A stretch of DNA of 64,000 bases, from NCBI GenBank assembly GCA_030323885.1, contig CM059186.1, positions 29,001,005-29,065,004 on the forward strand. Direction: 5' to 3'. This document shows positions 1 to 11,262 of this stretch, in pieces; within the stretch, counting starts at the first letter, position 1, and every line of letters starts with the position of its first letter. This stretch comes from Branchipolynoe longqiensis (Eukaryota; Annelida; Polychaeta; Phyllodocida; Polynoidae). A model generated the notes under the pieces. That model was not told the origin of the DNA, searched no databases, and was given only the letters and a program-made list of their open reading frames with translations. Position numbers and translations under genes: made by a program.

Positions 1-190
1 ACCACGTGACCGGGGGGGGCTCCACTCGGCGCACCTATCCTGGACGCTACACTGTCACTTGCGCCCGAGAGTTTTTTCTTTATAGGCTAGGGCATCATAT
101 TCCCTATGCCAGAGAATATATTATCTCAACCACTACTTTGTCTTGTCTCCTCATTTGTACTGTAGTAAGCATTTATATACTATATATGTA
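1..190 (+). repeat. GGTGGCGCCACC repeat, 3' part, cut by window edge
   Basis: This stretch closely matches 16857-17045, sharing the start ACCACGTGACCGG, the block CTACACTGTCACTTGC and the stretch around TATGCCAGAGAATATATTATC. A shorter match lies at 28160-28245. Three copies in 64 kb show a dispersed repeat. Class is unknown: I see no coding, no clear terminal inverted repeat and no pol III boxes here. Confidence 0.8.
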
Positions 191-310
191 GCTTTCCCTC
201 CTTTGGCGCGCAAATGCACCTAATCTGCTACAATTTCGCTCTCAAAATTGTCTACTATACTAAATTAGATCTATAGTTTCCACCCTTAATGGCGAGTTCT
301 ATCTAATACT

Positions 311-735
311 AATTGACAAGCTGTCTCACCACCAGTGAGGAGCCTCTCTCGGCTCCCAGCCTTCTTGACCCGCCTACCTGTCCCGTCGCCCCCGCCGCTC
401 CCCGCAACCGCCCCAGGTCCCCCGTCCCCCCGCTACCCGCTCCCGCCTCGGCCTCCAGTTCGCCCACCCCCCTTCCCCGCCCCCGCTCCGCCCCGGGCCC
501 TGCCGCTCCCCGTCCCTGCCCCGGGACTCCGCCGCAGCCGCCGCCGTCCCTTCTCCACAGTAACCCGGGCGGTCTCCTCTGGTTCTGGCCGGGGGACGGC
601 AGGTCGATGGTGGCCTTTGTCGTCTGGGCGGCACAACGCCCGGCCCTCCCTCATCCTCCGCCCGGCGCCCCCTTCCCCCCAACTCCTTCCCCTCCCCCCC
701 CCCCCCCCCCCCCGCGCCCCCGTTCCTCCGGCATT
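311..735. repeat. C-rich, CpG-containing low-complexity DNA
   Basis: The plus strand is strongly C-rich, with a run of about 20 C near 690-713. The open frames here encode only Pro/Ala/Arg-rich low-complexity peptides. I regard it as simple-sequence DNA, although a CpG-rich regulatory island cannot be excluded. Confidence 0.6.
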
Positions 736-774
736 GTGTGAACCACATGCCCAGTCGATACCACTGGCGACTGG

Positions 775-1160
775 TCCGCCCACCCATCACCTGCCACTCA
801 CTATCTACCACCCACCCACCCACCTACCATCTACCCCCACCTACCACCCACCTACCACCCACCTACCACCCACCATCTACCTATCTACCAGCCATCTCCT
901 ACCACAAAACCACCACCTACCCACCCACCTACCCAGCTACCACCCACCTACATACCCACCTCGCATCACATAACCACCACATATAGCCACCCACCTACAA
1001 CCATTTTACCACCCACAGTCACCACCCCACTAGCATCCACCTCCCACCCACTACAATCAACTCCCACCTACACCCACCGACCCCTTCACCTACGTACATC
1101 CCCTCACCTCACCTATCTCCAACACCCCCTCCTAAACCCACCTTCCGACCACCCTCTATC
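775..1160. repeat. Degenerate CCACCTA minisatellite
   Basis: Irregular iterations of CCACC, CTACC and CACCTA run through the segment. The plus strand is nearly free of G. No unit is regular enough to define a fixed period. Confidence 0.75.
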
Positions 1161-1295
1161 ATCATCTATCTAACCCTTTAAAATTACCAAGGTAGTGTTG
1201 ATAATACATTTCTATAGTAAGATCTTACTGCAACAATGGAGCAAATTACCTAGACTGACAATGATAAGTCAGGTGGGCTATTCAAATATCACTTC

Positions 1296-1352
1296 TACTA
1301 GATTTTAAACAGAATACCTAGAAGTTCTAGGTATTCTGTTTAAAATCCTAGT
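1296..1352. repeat. Near-perfect palindrome (hairpin/cruciform)
   Basis: Bases 1301-1323 pair perfectly with 1325-1347 around a single central G (arm starts GATTTTAAACAGAATACC). A flanking ACTA/TAGT extension pairs after one bulged base. It lies just 5' of a TTAA-MITE remnant. Confidence 0.9.
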
Positions 1353-1364
1353 GAAATCACATCG

Positions 1365-1648
1365 AAATGCGAGACTCGAATTCTATTGAATTAGCTTAGG
1401 GTTCCATGCTATGTGGTGAACAATGTTTAATAAGTGCACAAGTATTTAAGTTGGATATGGAGGATGTACCTATCAATGTTTGTTACTACAGCAGGCAGTG
1501 AGGCATTCCAAGACTGCCATTGCATTCATGCACTATACGAGTCTTCTACAACAAGTATATGTAGCCATGGTAACGATGCTGTCAAGTCATTCTGTCAGTG
1601 TTTTGGTTTAGAAAATTTGATGTTTTCATCAGACTATGCAGCTTTGGG
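1365..1648 (-). mobile_element. TTAA-MITE remnant interrupted by another repeat
   Basis: The segment matches the half of the TTAA-MITE that ends in GATGTTTTCATC and ACTATGCAGCTTT; the opposite terminus is missing. Its normal course is broken at about 1473-1592 by a cassette that recurs at 4173-4292. Orientation is relative to the copy at 33183-33537. Confidence 0.75.
1473..1592. repeat. Dispersed 120-bp cassette, copy 1
   Basis: About 120 bp are nearly identical to 4173-4292, including GCATTCCAAGACTGCCATTG and CCATGGTAACGATGCTGTCA. Here the cassette interrupts a TTAA-MITE. At 4173 it sits at the end of a 70-bp repeat field whose unit also carries TGTCACTACAGCA. No clear terminal repeat is visible. 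Confidence 0.8.
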
Positions 1649-1764
1649 ATATATGACAAATAATCATATCAGGCCTGCATGAAGAGGTGGATTTCACCAT
1701 GAAGAATATGTTCTCAAGACCATTTAGGCATTTCATTTTAGTTTCTTTCGTTGGTACATTAGTT

Positions 1765-1895
1765 GTTTAAGCAGGGGGAATTTCAGTCGCAGACGACTGG
1801 TCTTCCTCATCCCACGGTTCTTTGACCTATGCTAATAATGCCGAGCATCTGGCTAGGAAGCGACAAGTATCAATTTTTAAGTCATTAACCACACA
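1765..1895 (-). mobile_element. SINE-1b fragment (alternative 3' tail)
   Basis: The right part (GCATCTGGCTAGGAAGCGAC...) is the SINE-1 centre read on the minus strand. The left part (GTACATTAGTTGTTTAAGC...) does not belong to the usual SINE-1 tail but matches the tail of the copy at 29286-29508. The tRNA-like head is missing. Confidence 0.75.
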
Positions 1896-2104
1896 AAAAG
1901 CCTCCATGCTTTCTTAGCTATCGATGTAATTAAATGAACAGCCTACAGCAATAAATGTCCCATGTAGGGGTAGCGGGAGGAAGGGGAAGATCAATTATGC
2001 AAATTTAGACAATGCCTGCTTAAAGATACATTGTCTGATGGGTTTAAGTTTCTACCATTTTTTTAAGATAAAATATAATAAGATGATCGATCACTGTAAT
2101 CTAC

Positions 2105-2386
2105 GACCGGAATCGGTGGCCGAATCGGTAGAGCACAGGATTCTTGCATGGAAGGTCGGGAGTTTGAATCCCAGCCGAGTCAAACCAATGACTTATAAAA
2201 TGATACTTATCGTTACCTAGCCTGGCACTCGGCATTAATAGGGTTGGACAAGAACTGGTTAGCACCGTATCAGGATAATGTAACTGTGTGGGACATTGGG
2301 TCATGGTGCCGACGGCTTACTCTCCCAGTGGGGCAGCGTTATAAAGTTGCCACGGGTGCGCACTGTCACAAGTCGGTACCTGTATC
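2105..2386 (+). mobile_element. SINE-1 copy with tRNA-like head, 3' truncated
   Basis: The head contains a pol III A-box-like TGGCCGAATCGG at about 2116 and a degenerate B box (AGTTTGAATCCC) near 2160. The conserved centre follows, and the copy stops after CGGTACCTGT where TTAA-MITE sequence begins. The CAACC-rich tail is absent. Confidence 0.85.
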
Positions 2387-2468
2387 TAAGTTCGATATTT
2401 AGAATGAAATCTAGATAATTGTCTTGGTTTTGAAAATTTGATGTTTTCTTCGGACTATGCAGCTTTAA
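2387..2468 (-). mobile_element. TTAA-MITE terminal fragment
   Basis: About 80 bp of the MITE end: AAATCTAGATAATTG, then GATGTTTTCTTC and CTATGCAGCTTTAA. It abuts the truncated SINE-1 copy directly. Confidence 0.75.
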
Positions 2469-2474
2469 GAATTC

Positions 2475-3170
2475 TGATGTTCAACCCAGGAAAACAACAA
2501 CAAAAAAGAATAATAATGAGACCCATCACTCTCCAGCGAATCTTACCCTATCTGCTCTCCCAACATAAACACAGTTACCATGGTTACCCACGTGAAGTAC
2601 CTTCCAAAGCACCGAGTCTGTTATTGATGTGCATACACCGATGTAACCTTGGTTACACATTAACTTTGCACTCAAGCAATATATTCGCGATATAAATATA
2701 CTCGATATTTTTTACATGCGCTTGAAATAAATAGCTACGGCATAGATAGGATCTGAAGTAGTATCAGGTTATTGCTTGGTGGCGGCTCTGTGTTGACAGT
2801 TCTTTGTAAGTTTATCGCGATGTCGCACAACATTGTTTGTACCTGTGGACATCATTGTGGTTAATGCTTTTAACTGAATGACATATGCAGATTCCCATAT
2901 GACAGATGTCTCTCTGTGGGATCTAGCAAACTGTGTCAAAACTGTGTTGTCATTATGCCATGTCTGTGAAAATATATCACTGCAGCATGTAGCATAGGCA
3001 CTCCATGAGAGAATTTTTATCGCGTTGTACAGGCGTGAAGCAGAGCCATGATAGGTGAATAGGCCATGTGGCAGCACCAGCCGAGGCAGGAGGCCTGACC
3101 AGTCGCTTGAGTTAGTTGAGTGTCTTTAGTTATGTAGTGTCATCCTGGTTCCAACTAGAGACACAGTTCA
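2475..3170. other. Unassigned intergenic DNA
   Basis: No recognised element. Frames of 85 codons (plus strand) and 102 codons (minus strand) show no known domain or biased composition. I see no feature I can support. Confidence 0.5.
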
Positions 3171-3425
3171 TGGTTAATCAGTTTATGGATAATTATACTC
3201 GTATAATTGCCTATGCAGGACATATCATGTATATTAAAGTCTGTATCAACAGAATCTCGGAATCATGAATGTTATTGCTAAGTATTATATTAGCACCATA
3301 TCTGTCAAGATATGTCACTAAAGCATTCTGGAACAATGGGTGCTATATATAATGTTTATATCATGTCTATCAAATCCTGGAACTACAACATTACGAAATA
3401 AAGAATGTTATATCAATACCATGTG

Positions 3426-3485
3426 TGTCGTCCTGGTATGACCTTAGATGTTGCCAGGACGCAAAACCCCGATAACCAACCAAAC
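3426..3485 (+). mobile_element. SINE-1 3' end fragment
   Basis: Only the last ~55 bp remain (TGACCTTAGATGTTGCCAGG then CCAACCAAAC). It interrupts the 70-bp repeat field. Confidence 0.75.
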
Positions 3486-4172
3486 ATGTGTGTCAATATG
3501 TGTCATAACAACATTCCAAAAATATGAATGTTGTATACAATATGTTTATACAATATCTGTCAAAGCCTGCAGGTACATCATTTCGAAATAATGACTCTTA
3601 TCTATTATATTAATATCATGTCTGTCAATATATATATATATCACTATAACATTCCAGAATCAGCAGTTCAATGTGATACATGAATGGCACGTCTTTCAAT
3701 ACTGGTTACTATGGCAATCATCATGGGTGCTAGGCATTATGTTTATATCACGTCTGTCAATTGCAAGGTCTCTCATTACAACATTCAGGAATCATGGGTG
3801 CTATATATTGTATTTATGTAATGTCTCTCAATGTCTGTCACTACAGCAATCAATAATAATATAATAGGTGTGATATATTTTATTTATATCATGTCTGTCA
3901 ATGTCTGTCAATACAGCAATCAAGAGTAATATTATAAGTGTGGTATATTATATTTATAGCATGTCTGTCAATATCTGTTACAACATCAATCAAGAGTAAT
4001 ATTATAAGTGTGATATATTATATTTATAGCATGTCTGTCAATGTCTGTCACTTCAGCAATCAAGAGTAATATTATAAGTGTGGTATATTATATTTATAGT
4101 ATGTCTGTCAATTTTGGTCACTACAACGATCAGTAATCATATATGCTATATATTATATTTATATCATACGTG

Positions 4173-4292
4173 TCAATGTTTGTCACTACAGCATGCAGTG
4201 AGGCATTCCAAGACTGCCATTGCATTCATGCACTATATGAGTGTTCTACAGCAAGTATATGTAACCATGGTAACGATGCTGTCAAGTCATTT
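4173..4292. repeat. Dispersed 120-bp cassette, copy 2
   Basis: Near-identical partner of 1473-1592 in the same orientation, exactly 2,700 bp downstream. It begins with the TGTCAATG...GTCACTACAGCA phrase shared with the upstream 70-bp repeats, so it may be the parent unit of that field. Confidence 0.8.
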
Positions 4293-4564
4293 GGTCCGTG
4301 CAGTGCATGATAAGATAGGGCATGAGATGCAACTTGGATATCCTCACACTTAAAAAAATATATTAATATGTACCATAAATCTGGGAATAATTGTAACGCT
4401 TAATTCAGTAAACAAATAAATTGATGCCAAATCTAATTTATGATACACATCAAGTCCCATACTCTTCGGTGAATTGACTGATGTCGTATTAATCAGAGAT
4501 AGAAGGACTTGTAAGGGTCGAGGTATGCAATAGCCACCTCTTATCTGTACACCTGCTATTTCGC

Positions 4565-5400
4565 TATTTAATAAGTAACTGTATGCAGGTCACTGGAAGA
4601 TGCAGTAACTGAGAGCACATGTCACTGTAACTTTAAGATGCAGTAAATAATTGAGAACATGTCACTGTAAGTGCAGTAATATACTGAGTGCAGCTCACTG
4701 TAACATCCAGTAGGGTTATCGAGTACATGTCTCAGTTAGTGTAGCAAGTCACTAAGTGTGCTAGGCAAATGCAAGAAGGTATTAAGAGCATGTGACTGTC
4801 ATACAACAATGAGTACAGGTCACTGAGTGCAAGTCACTGAGTGCAAGTCATTATAACATGAATTAGTATATAGAGTGTGAGTCACTGTATTACAGCAATG
4901 CGTACAGGTCATTTATCTGATTGAGTGCAAGTCACTGAGTACAGGTACCTGAATACAGGTCAATGAGTAAATGTTATTGAGCACATGTCTTTGAATGCAG
5001 GTCACTGTGTAAAGGTCAATAAATACAGGTCACCAAGTTCACTTTGCTGAGTACAGGTCACTAAGTGCATGTCACTAAGTGCAGATCGCTGAGTGCAGGT
5101 CAGTAAGTACAGATCGCTGAGTGCAGGTCACTAAGTACATATCACGATGTACATTTCACTGAATAGATTATAGGTCACTAAGGTGAGGTCGCTGAGTACA
5201 GGACACTAACTACAGGTCACAAAGTACATGTCACTGAGTAGACTACAGGTCAGTAAGTACAGGTCGCTGAGTACAGGTCACTAAGTACAGGTCACCAGGT
5301 AGGCCTACAGGTCACTGAATAGACTCTAGGTCACTAAGTACATGTCGCTGAGTACAGGTCACTAAGCATATATGTCACTAAGTACATGTCAGATGCAGTA
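4565..5400. repeat. Degenerate 14-bp repeat array
   Basis: Iterations of GTCACTAAGTACAG and GTCGCTGAGTACAG with an approximate 14-15 bp period and many substitutions. The array is most regular at 5030-5390. Stops in all frames make coding implausible. Confidence 0.8.
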
Positions 5401-5707
5401 GGTAATTGATTGCAGACAAGTCACTCTCCATCTTTCAGGAACAGATTTAACAAGTCACCCTCTATCTGTCCCTGCAGTATCTTGTACATCACTCTGTACA
5501 CTGTCACCATGACATGCAGTAAACTACGCTGCATTTTGACAGAGAGATGAGTTTGTTATTTTATTGTGATTAAATGTGCCACACAGTCAGTCATGGCCTC
5601 GCTATCACGGTGTTATTTACTGCGTTATGTGATGGATGTCTGTAATTGGTTCATGCGGTAAGTGACAGCGCAGCTGTCAAGTGTTCCGTGCTGGAAATAA
5701 GTTAGTG

Positions 5708-5760
5708 TGCGTTGCTGTCACACTGTCACATGCCGTAGCTGTCACACTGTCACATGCGTG
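5708..5760. repeat. Short duplication GCTGTCACACTGTCACATGC
   Basis: Two nearly adjacent copies of a ~23-bp unit. The flanks (5400-5700 and 5760-5930) hold nothing else I can identify. Confidence 0.7.
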
Positions 5761-5934
5761 TCAGTCCCTACATTACGGCCTACCTGGGAAAAGGGGGTGC
5801 TGTCTGCAAACCCAGAGGAGGGGTGGGGTAGGCATAGCAGCGCCATCTATATACATTATGAAAGTATGTACGCCTTATTTAGTTATTACATTAAAATAGT
5901 TGTAAAAATGTATTTTTTTAAACCCACAAACCCC

Positions 5935-6105
5935 CCCATAAAAACAACCCAATGCATGCTATAATTGTACATTACAAAAGCACCAAAGGACTTTTTTTAA
6001 ATACAAAAAAATGCAAAACAACCCAAAGCATGATAGAGTTGTTCATTACAAAAACACCACAAAAAGCTGTATATTACAAAATCACCAAAAACTGGGGATT
6101 TCCGT
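5935..6105. repeat. A-rich ~75-bp tandem duplication
   Basis: A unit with AAAACAACCCAA, GCATG, and CATTACAAAA-CACC occurs at about 5941 and again at about 6016, with a third partial unit near 6065. Confidence 0.65.
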
Positions 6106-6179
6106 ACAAAACGTCAACTGGGTCAAATAGACCCCCACACTTCATTTCCATAGAGCTCTATATTTAAAAGACTGAGACG

Positions 6180-7010
6180 TGTAGGCACACACACAAAAAG
6201 TGCCGATTCGTAGTCAATATAGGTGGCACTGCATTGCTCGCCTCCTCTGATACACACCTACCCAAACAACACTCAACAGTGGCTACCACCACGAACCAGC
6301 TCCGACTGCTTCTGGTATTTTCCCAGTAGCTGGTAGTCTGTGGTGTGTGTGTGTCTGGGTGGGTGGGTGGCGGGTGGGATGTGATGGTGGTGTGTAGGCT
6401 ATGGTCTACGAGCTATGGGGTATGGGATATGGGATATGGGATATAGGTGGTTACTCTCATAAGACTCTCAAGCTCAATCAAGTGTAATGGCAGCGGATTT
6501 TCTTTTCTTTTTTCTTAACAATTCTTTTTAAATAATTAAAAAAAATGCTTTTCTTTTCACACCTGGTGCAGTGAGTGCTACACATACAGCAGATGCTTCG
6601 CACTCTATGAATGCAACACACTGCCCTTGCTCTCTTGAAGTGACAGTGGCTACATACATGTTGGGACTTTTGTTAACCGTCACGTCCGCCACATCTGTAT
6701 GTTTCCTACCAGTTGTCAAGAGTAGGCTGCCAATCATGACTTCGAATACATTTGTCATGTACCCCTACTGGTTGCCAATGAACACAATGTACAGAAATGA
6801 CACGTAAAGGCCCAATCGGGGACCAGTCGAACGGTACCTAGAATGGAGAGTGAATGAGACAATGTTAGCAGTGTTAGCAGATAGGTAGTAAGGAGGGTGT
6901 GTTATCAGCCATTGTCTGTCTTATCTTATCAGGGCACTGGCCGCGTGTGTGTGATACAATGATATTGATAAGGAGTCATGGTATTACAGTGTCACAACAA
7001 TGTCCTTTAA
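6180..7010. other. Unassigned DNA with short GT/GGGATAT repeats
   Basis: Contains a GGTGGGTGG-type stretch at 6335-6380 and four GGGATAT or GGGATATA units near 6420-6450. The remainder, including overlapping 76- and 78-codon frames at 6528-6807, shows no recognisable domain. Confidence 0.5.
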
Positions 7011-7015
7011 ATAAA

Positions 7016-8510
7016 GGTAATTAATTAATTAATTAATTGATTAATAATTAGGATGCAGACACTATGGGGGGAAATGACATCTTTTAAATTTTAAGCAGAT
7101 AATACAATATTTTGGAATAAACCTTTTCTTTTAATATGTTTGAGGGGGCGGGATACAGAATCCAAACCTAATCAACCCAACGCAACGCACAAAATGCGCT
7201 ATCTCACTCATAGATGGCAGCATTGGCGTTTTACAAAACCTGTTGACAAATATTTAAATTGCTTCCTGATAATGAATACCAAATAATGGGTAATTGACTG
7301 GAAGGTTATGTTGATAAAATAAAAGCAATGGCTACGCGTAAACATCGACACGGTGTAATAATTAAATGTAAATAATATGATGAAATTACAATTATTGTTA
7401 TTATCTGTTAAATAGTAAAAGATATTCTAGATAAACTGATTTTCTCATTCATTATATAAACATGTGTACCATTATTTTCCATAAATGCCAAAATTGGATT
7501 TTATCATTCATTCATTTATATCAAACATTATTTTCATGATGTGCTGAAAGTACAAGGTCAACAAGGATAAACTATTTCTCCTTAATCTTTTGATGTATGA
7601 AATTATTGGTGTTATCTGTTAAATTACAAAACGTATAGGCTGATTTAATCAATATCTTTAAATATAACATCATTGTCGTTATCTGCTAAACAGCACAACA
7701 AAATAAAGCCGGATTTTCCCTTTATATGCAAAATTATTGTTATTATTTGTTAAATAGCGAAAACAATGCAGGTTGATTTCCTCAATTGTCTTTATATATA
7801 TACAATTGTCTTCAGTATATCTTAAATTGCAAAAGAGAATAACGGCTGTATTCTTTCACTTATCTTTATATATATATATAATTGTTTTTTAAATTATTTT
7901 CTAAGTGACAAAAAGGCATAAAGTCAAATCTTTTTCAATTACCTCTATACAAATACAATTATTTTCACTATGTTTTAAATAGCTTAAAAAATATACCTGA
8001 TTTTCTAATTAATCTCATATATATATATATGGATATATATATAAGTAATTTTTCCCCTCAATTATCTAAATATATTTATATATATACAATTATTTTAATT
8101 ATTTCTTTAAAAAAATGGCTGCTTTTCTAATTCATCATGTATATAAATATGAATATAAATATAATTAAAATGTGTCTATCAATTATCTGTAGGTATGCAA
8201 TTATTTTCCAGTATCGCTTAAACAAACAAATTATAGCAGATTTTCTAATAAATCAAATATATGAATATATATAGTAAAGTAAATTTTGTCTTTCAATTAT
8301 CTTGATATATACACAATTATTTCGATTATCTTTTAACAAAACAAACAAAATATAGCCAATTTGTCTAATTAATCTTACTATAGAAATATATATATATAAA
8401 TAAATATATATATATATATAAATAAATATATATATAGAAATAAATATATATATAGAAATAAATATATATATAGAAATAAATACATATATAAAAAAAAAAT
8501 ATATATATAT
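7016..8510. repeat. AT-rich degenerate satellite with TA microsatellites
   Basis: The phrases ACAATTATTTTCA, ATCTTTTAAATAGC and GATTTTCTAATTAATC recur roughly every 80-100 bp from about 7380 to 8390, each followed by a TATATA run. A TTAA run opens the region near 7020 and dense TA repeats close it (8385-8510). No coding is visible. Confidence 0.75.
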
Positions 8511-8824
8511 AACAAAAGAAAGCCCTTCCTTTCCCAGTTAACCCTCAGTTGTTTTAGCCTGCACTTCTGCTAACTATGCCATAGACTGGTGGGTGGGTGG
8601 CAGAGGGATAGAGAGAAAGAAACAGAAGGCGGTAGGAGGAGGGTAGAGTGAACCTACCTTGGATGGCCCGTGGTTGTGATAGAGGCTATCCTATAGAGCA
8701 TTAGAGTGGGGCCTCTGAATGAGTAACCCCTGTAGGTTTCTATGGACGAGTATGTGTGCAGCATCGTGGCCGCTGAGTTGCAGGACCGACTAAAAAAACA
8801 ACCACACAGTCACACTGTAGCCGT

Positions 8825-8935
8825 CGTTGTGGTAGTAGTAGTAGTAGTAGTAGTAGTGGTGATAGTAGTGGTAGTAGTGGTGGTTATCGTCGTTGTTGTT
8901 GTTCGTTGTCGTTGTTGGTGTTGTTGTTGTCGGCC
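8825..8935. repeat. GTA/GTT trinucleotide repeat
   Basis: Imperfect GTAGTAGTA passing into GTTGTTGTT. The poly-Val and poly-Asn/Tyr frames it creates are artefacts. Confidence 0.85.
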
Positions 8936-8939
8936 AGGC

Positions 8940-10255
8940 CTTCCCAGCAGCCCTCAGATTTGATAGGACACTCAACTGATTCCCCAGTCGTCACCACGTA
9001 GAAAACCATAGGAGGATGCTTTTTCAGAGTCACTCGTTCAGAGTTGGGAGGAGTCACTCGCCCAGCCCTCAGTCTTCGTCTTCGTCATTGTGTTGTTGCT
9101 CGATCGTTGTTTGCTTCATCTTCTTCTCAATGCCGTCTGCCGTCATTATCTTCTTCATTGCCATCGTGCTTTTCATCTCCTCTCTGTCTTAATTATCGGC
9201 GATTGCTTTAATTTAATTTAATTTAATTCAATTTTAAGTTATGTCCCCTTTTGTCTTTGCTAAGTTTATGCAAGTTGTCCATCACTCCCTGCCTGCCAGT
9301 CACTGTTACTTCACCCCTTGACAGTGACAGTAAAGGATGAGTGAATAAAATCACCTTACACGTCAGTAGTGATTAACCTGCAGTATGGGATATCATATAA
9401 TATCTCTATATATGTACAAAGCATACACACCTATGTACACACACATAGAGATAGGGGACTTAGTTTTCCAGACAGAATCTATGTCATTCAGACGGAGAAT
9501 ATGCGTCAATTAAAATGCTTGTGGCAGAGACTGTTATTCACACATAATGCTGTGTTCACATCGTCCAATGTCTTTGTTTTAACCCACTTCCGGTGGCGTT
9601 TCAGCCAGTTGATGTCTCACTATTATACAATGCACATATCACCTATCGCCCAGAATCACACGGTCACAGTAAGCGACTATATTCCTAATTAATTAAGTAA
9701 GTAAATAAGCTTAAGACAGGCAATCTAGTCCTGTTGTGATACAATAGCTGCAATCACATGATGTTATTCAGCTGGTCCTTTGTGTGGCGACGGTGGCTAG
9801 CTGTAAGTGTCTTCTTTCTTTATTTTGCTTCCATGTGGAGCCTTCGACAACTGTTCCCTCAGTTAGTTACACAATGAGAAAAGCCTGTATCCGGTGTTCC
9901 CCGGCGGTGTTGTGTTGCTTGGGTAGTTGTGTTTTGGCGCCGGTCTAGTATTGAATGGTCCACTTGTTGCTGTAGGGAGTCTGGCAGAGAGGTGTGTCAG
10001 AGAGAGGGTAGGAATTTTTTTTTAAAACCCGCTAATGACACACACAGGAATGTTCTCACCGAGAGAGAAAGAGAGCTAGACTCGCTTTGGATAGATAGCT
10101 AGCAGATTCACCAGCGTCGCCAGTACAGTTGTATCTGTTTGTGTGTGTGCACCTTTGTATGAGCCTGTGAGGAGCGCGCTGTGTTGTACTATACAGGGAA
10201 TCGTGCTGCTGTCACAGAGCATATATATACATATAGTCTGCTAGACAGCTAGGCA
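8940..10255. other. Unassigned intergenic DNA
   Basis: Apart from a TTTAA pentamer run near 9208-9230 there is no repeat I can define. The largest open frame (107 codons, 9369-9692) has no recognised motif. Several TGTG-rich stretches occur near 10130-10150. Confidence 0.5.
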
Positions 10256-10261
10256 CGTCGG

Positions 10262-10440
10262 TGTAAATCACCGCCCTTGGCAACGCTCGACAGACCTCAG
10301 CAACCCTCGGCAACCCTCGCAACCCTCGGTAACCCTCAGCAACGCTCGACAGACCTCAGCAACCCTTGGCAACCCGTGACAGCCCTAAGCAACCCTTGCA
10401 ACCCCCGGTAACCCTCAGCAGCCCTCGACAAGCGTTCGAG
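10262..10440. repeat. CAACCCTCGG-type minisatellite
   Basis: Iterated CAACCCTCGG, CAACGCTCGACAG and GTAACCCTCAG units of about 10-12 bp. It is the left edge of a C+G-rich, CpG-containing region that continues to about 13.7 kb. Confidence 0.8.
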
Positions 10441-10814
10441 AGCACTTGATGGCCATCTACAACCTTCAGGAAGTGGCCGTACCCTCGGGTATTCCGCAAA
10501 CAGGTTGGCGACTAACTAATCAACTAGCTAACTAACTAATTACACTGAAGGTGCACAGGAAGCAGCAATCACCGTCAGATTGCTAGCCGTCGCGGGGGCA
10601 ACAGGCAGTCGTCACTCGCAACGATCAGCAGTGACTGCCAGCAGAGGTCATGTGCAACAGGCAGCACGCAGCGGTGACAGCTGCTGGCCACACTCAACAC
10701 AGGTCACGCGCAACAGGCAGCGGCCACGGGAAGCAGAGGAGGTCAGGTGGAGTCCTAGACCACACGCAGCTGTCACAAGCACAGTCTGGTTGCAGCTTTC
10801 ACAGAGAGCAGGGA

Positions 10815-11035
10815 GGTTTCACGGGCAGGTTTCCCGGGCAGGTTTCTCGAGCAGGTCTCCCGGGCAGGTTTCCCCGGCAGGTTTCACGGGCAGGTTTCCC
10901 GGGCAGGTTTCACGAGCAGGTTTCACGGGAGGGTTTCACGGGAAGGTTTCACGGGCAGGTTTCACGGGCAGGTTTCACTGGCAGGTTTCACGGGCAGGTT
11001 TCACGGGCAGGTTTCACGGCAGCTGTCACTAGCAG
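10815..11035. repeat. 13-bp minisatellite (GGTTTCACGGGCA)
   Basis: About 17 units of GGTTTCACGGGCA or GGTTTCCCGGGCA. Because 13 is not divisible by three, a 39-bp super-period gives open frames of up to 236 codons with 13-residue repeats, which I do not accept as coding. Confidence 0.9.
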
Positions 11036-11262
11036 CTTTCACAGGCAGCTTTCAGCAGCAGCCATCACAGGTAGCTTTCCCGGCAGCTTTCACCAGCAGC
11101 AGCGTTCACTGACAGCTGTCACGGACAGCTTCCATGGGCAGCTTTCACGGACAGCTTCCACGGACAGCTTTCACAAACAGCTTTCACGGGCAGCTTTCTC
11201 GGGAAGCATTCACGGACAGTTTTCACCAGCAGCTTTCACAACCAGCTTTCAACAGGCAGATG
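11036..11262. repeat. Degenerate GCAGCTTTCAC repeat
   Basis: Units of roughly 14-20 bp, such as GCAGCTTTCACAG and GACAGCTTTCACGG, continue from the 13-bp array. The two share the core TTTCACGG and probably a common origin. Confidence 0.75.

Larger units (their letters stand above)
3180..4345. repeat. Field of degenerate ~70-bp repeats
   Basis: The phrases ATATCATGTCTGTCAAT, GTCACTACAGCAATCA and ATTATAAGTGTG recur throughout. The regular core is at about 3880-4110, where ATTATAAGTG starts at 3931, 4001 and 4071, an exact 70-bp period. A SINE-1 3' end (about 3426-3485, with CCTTAGATGTTGCCAGGACG) lies within the field. Confidence 0.8.
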
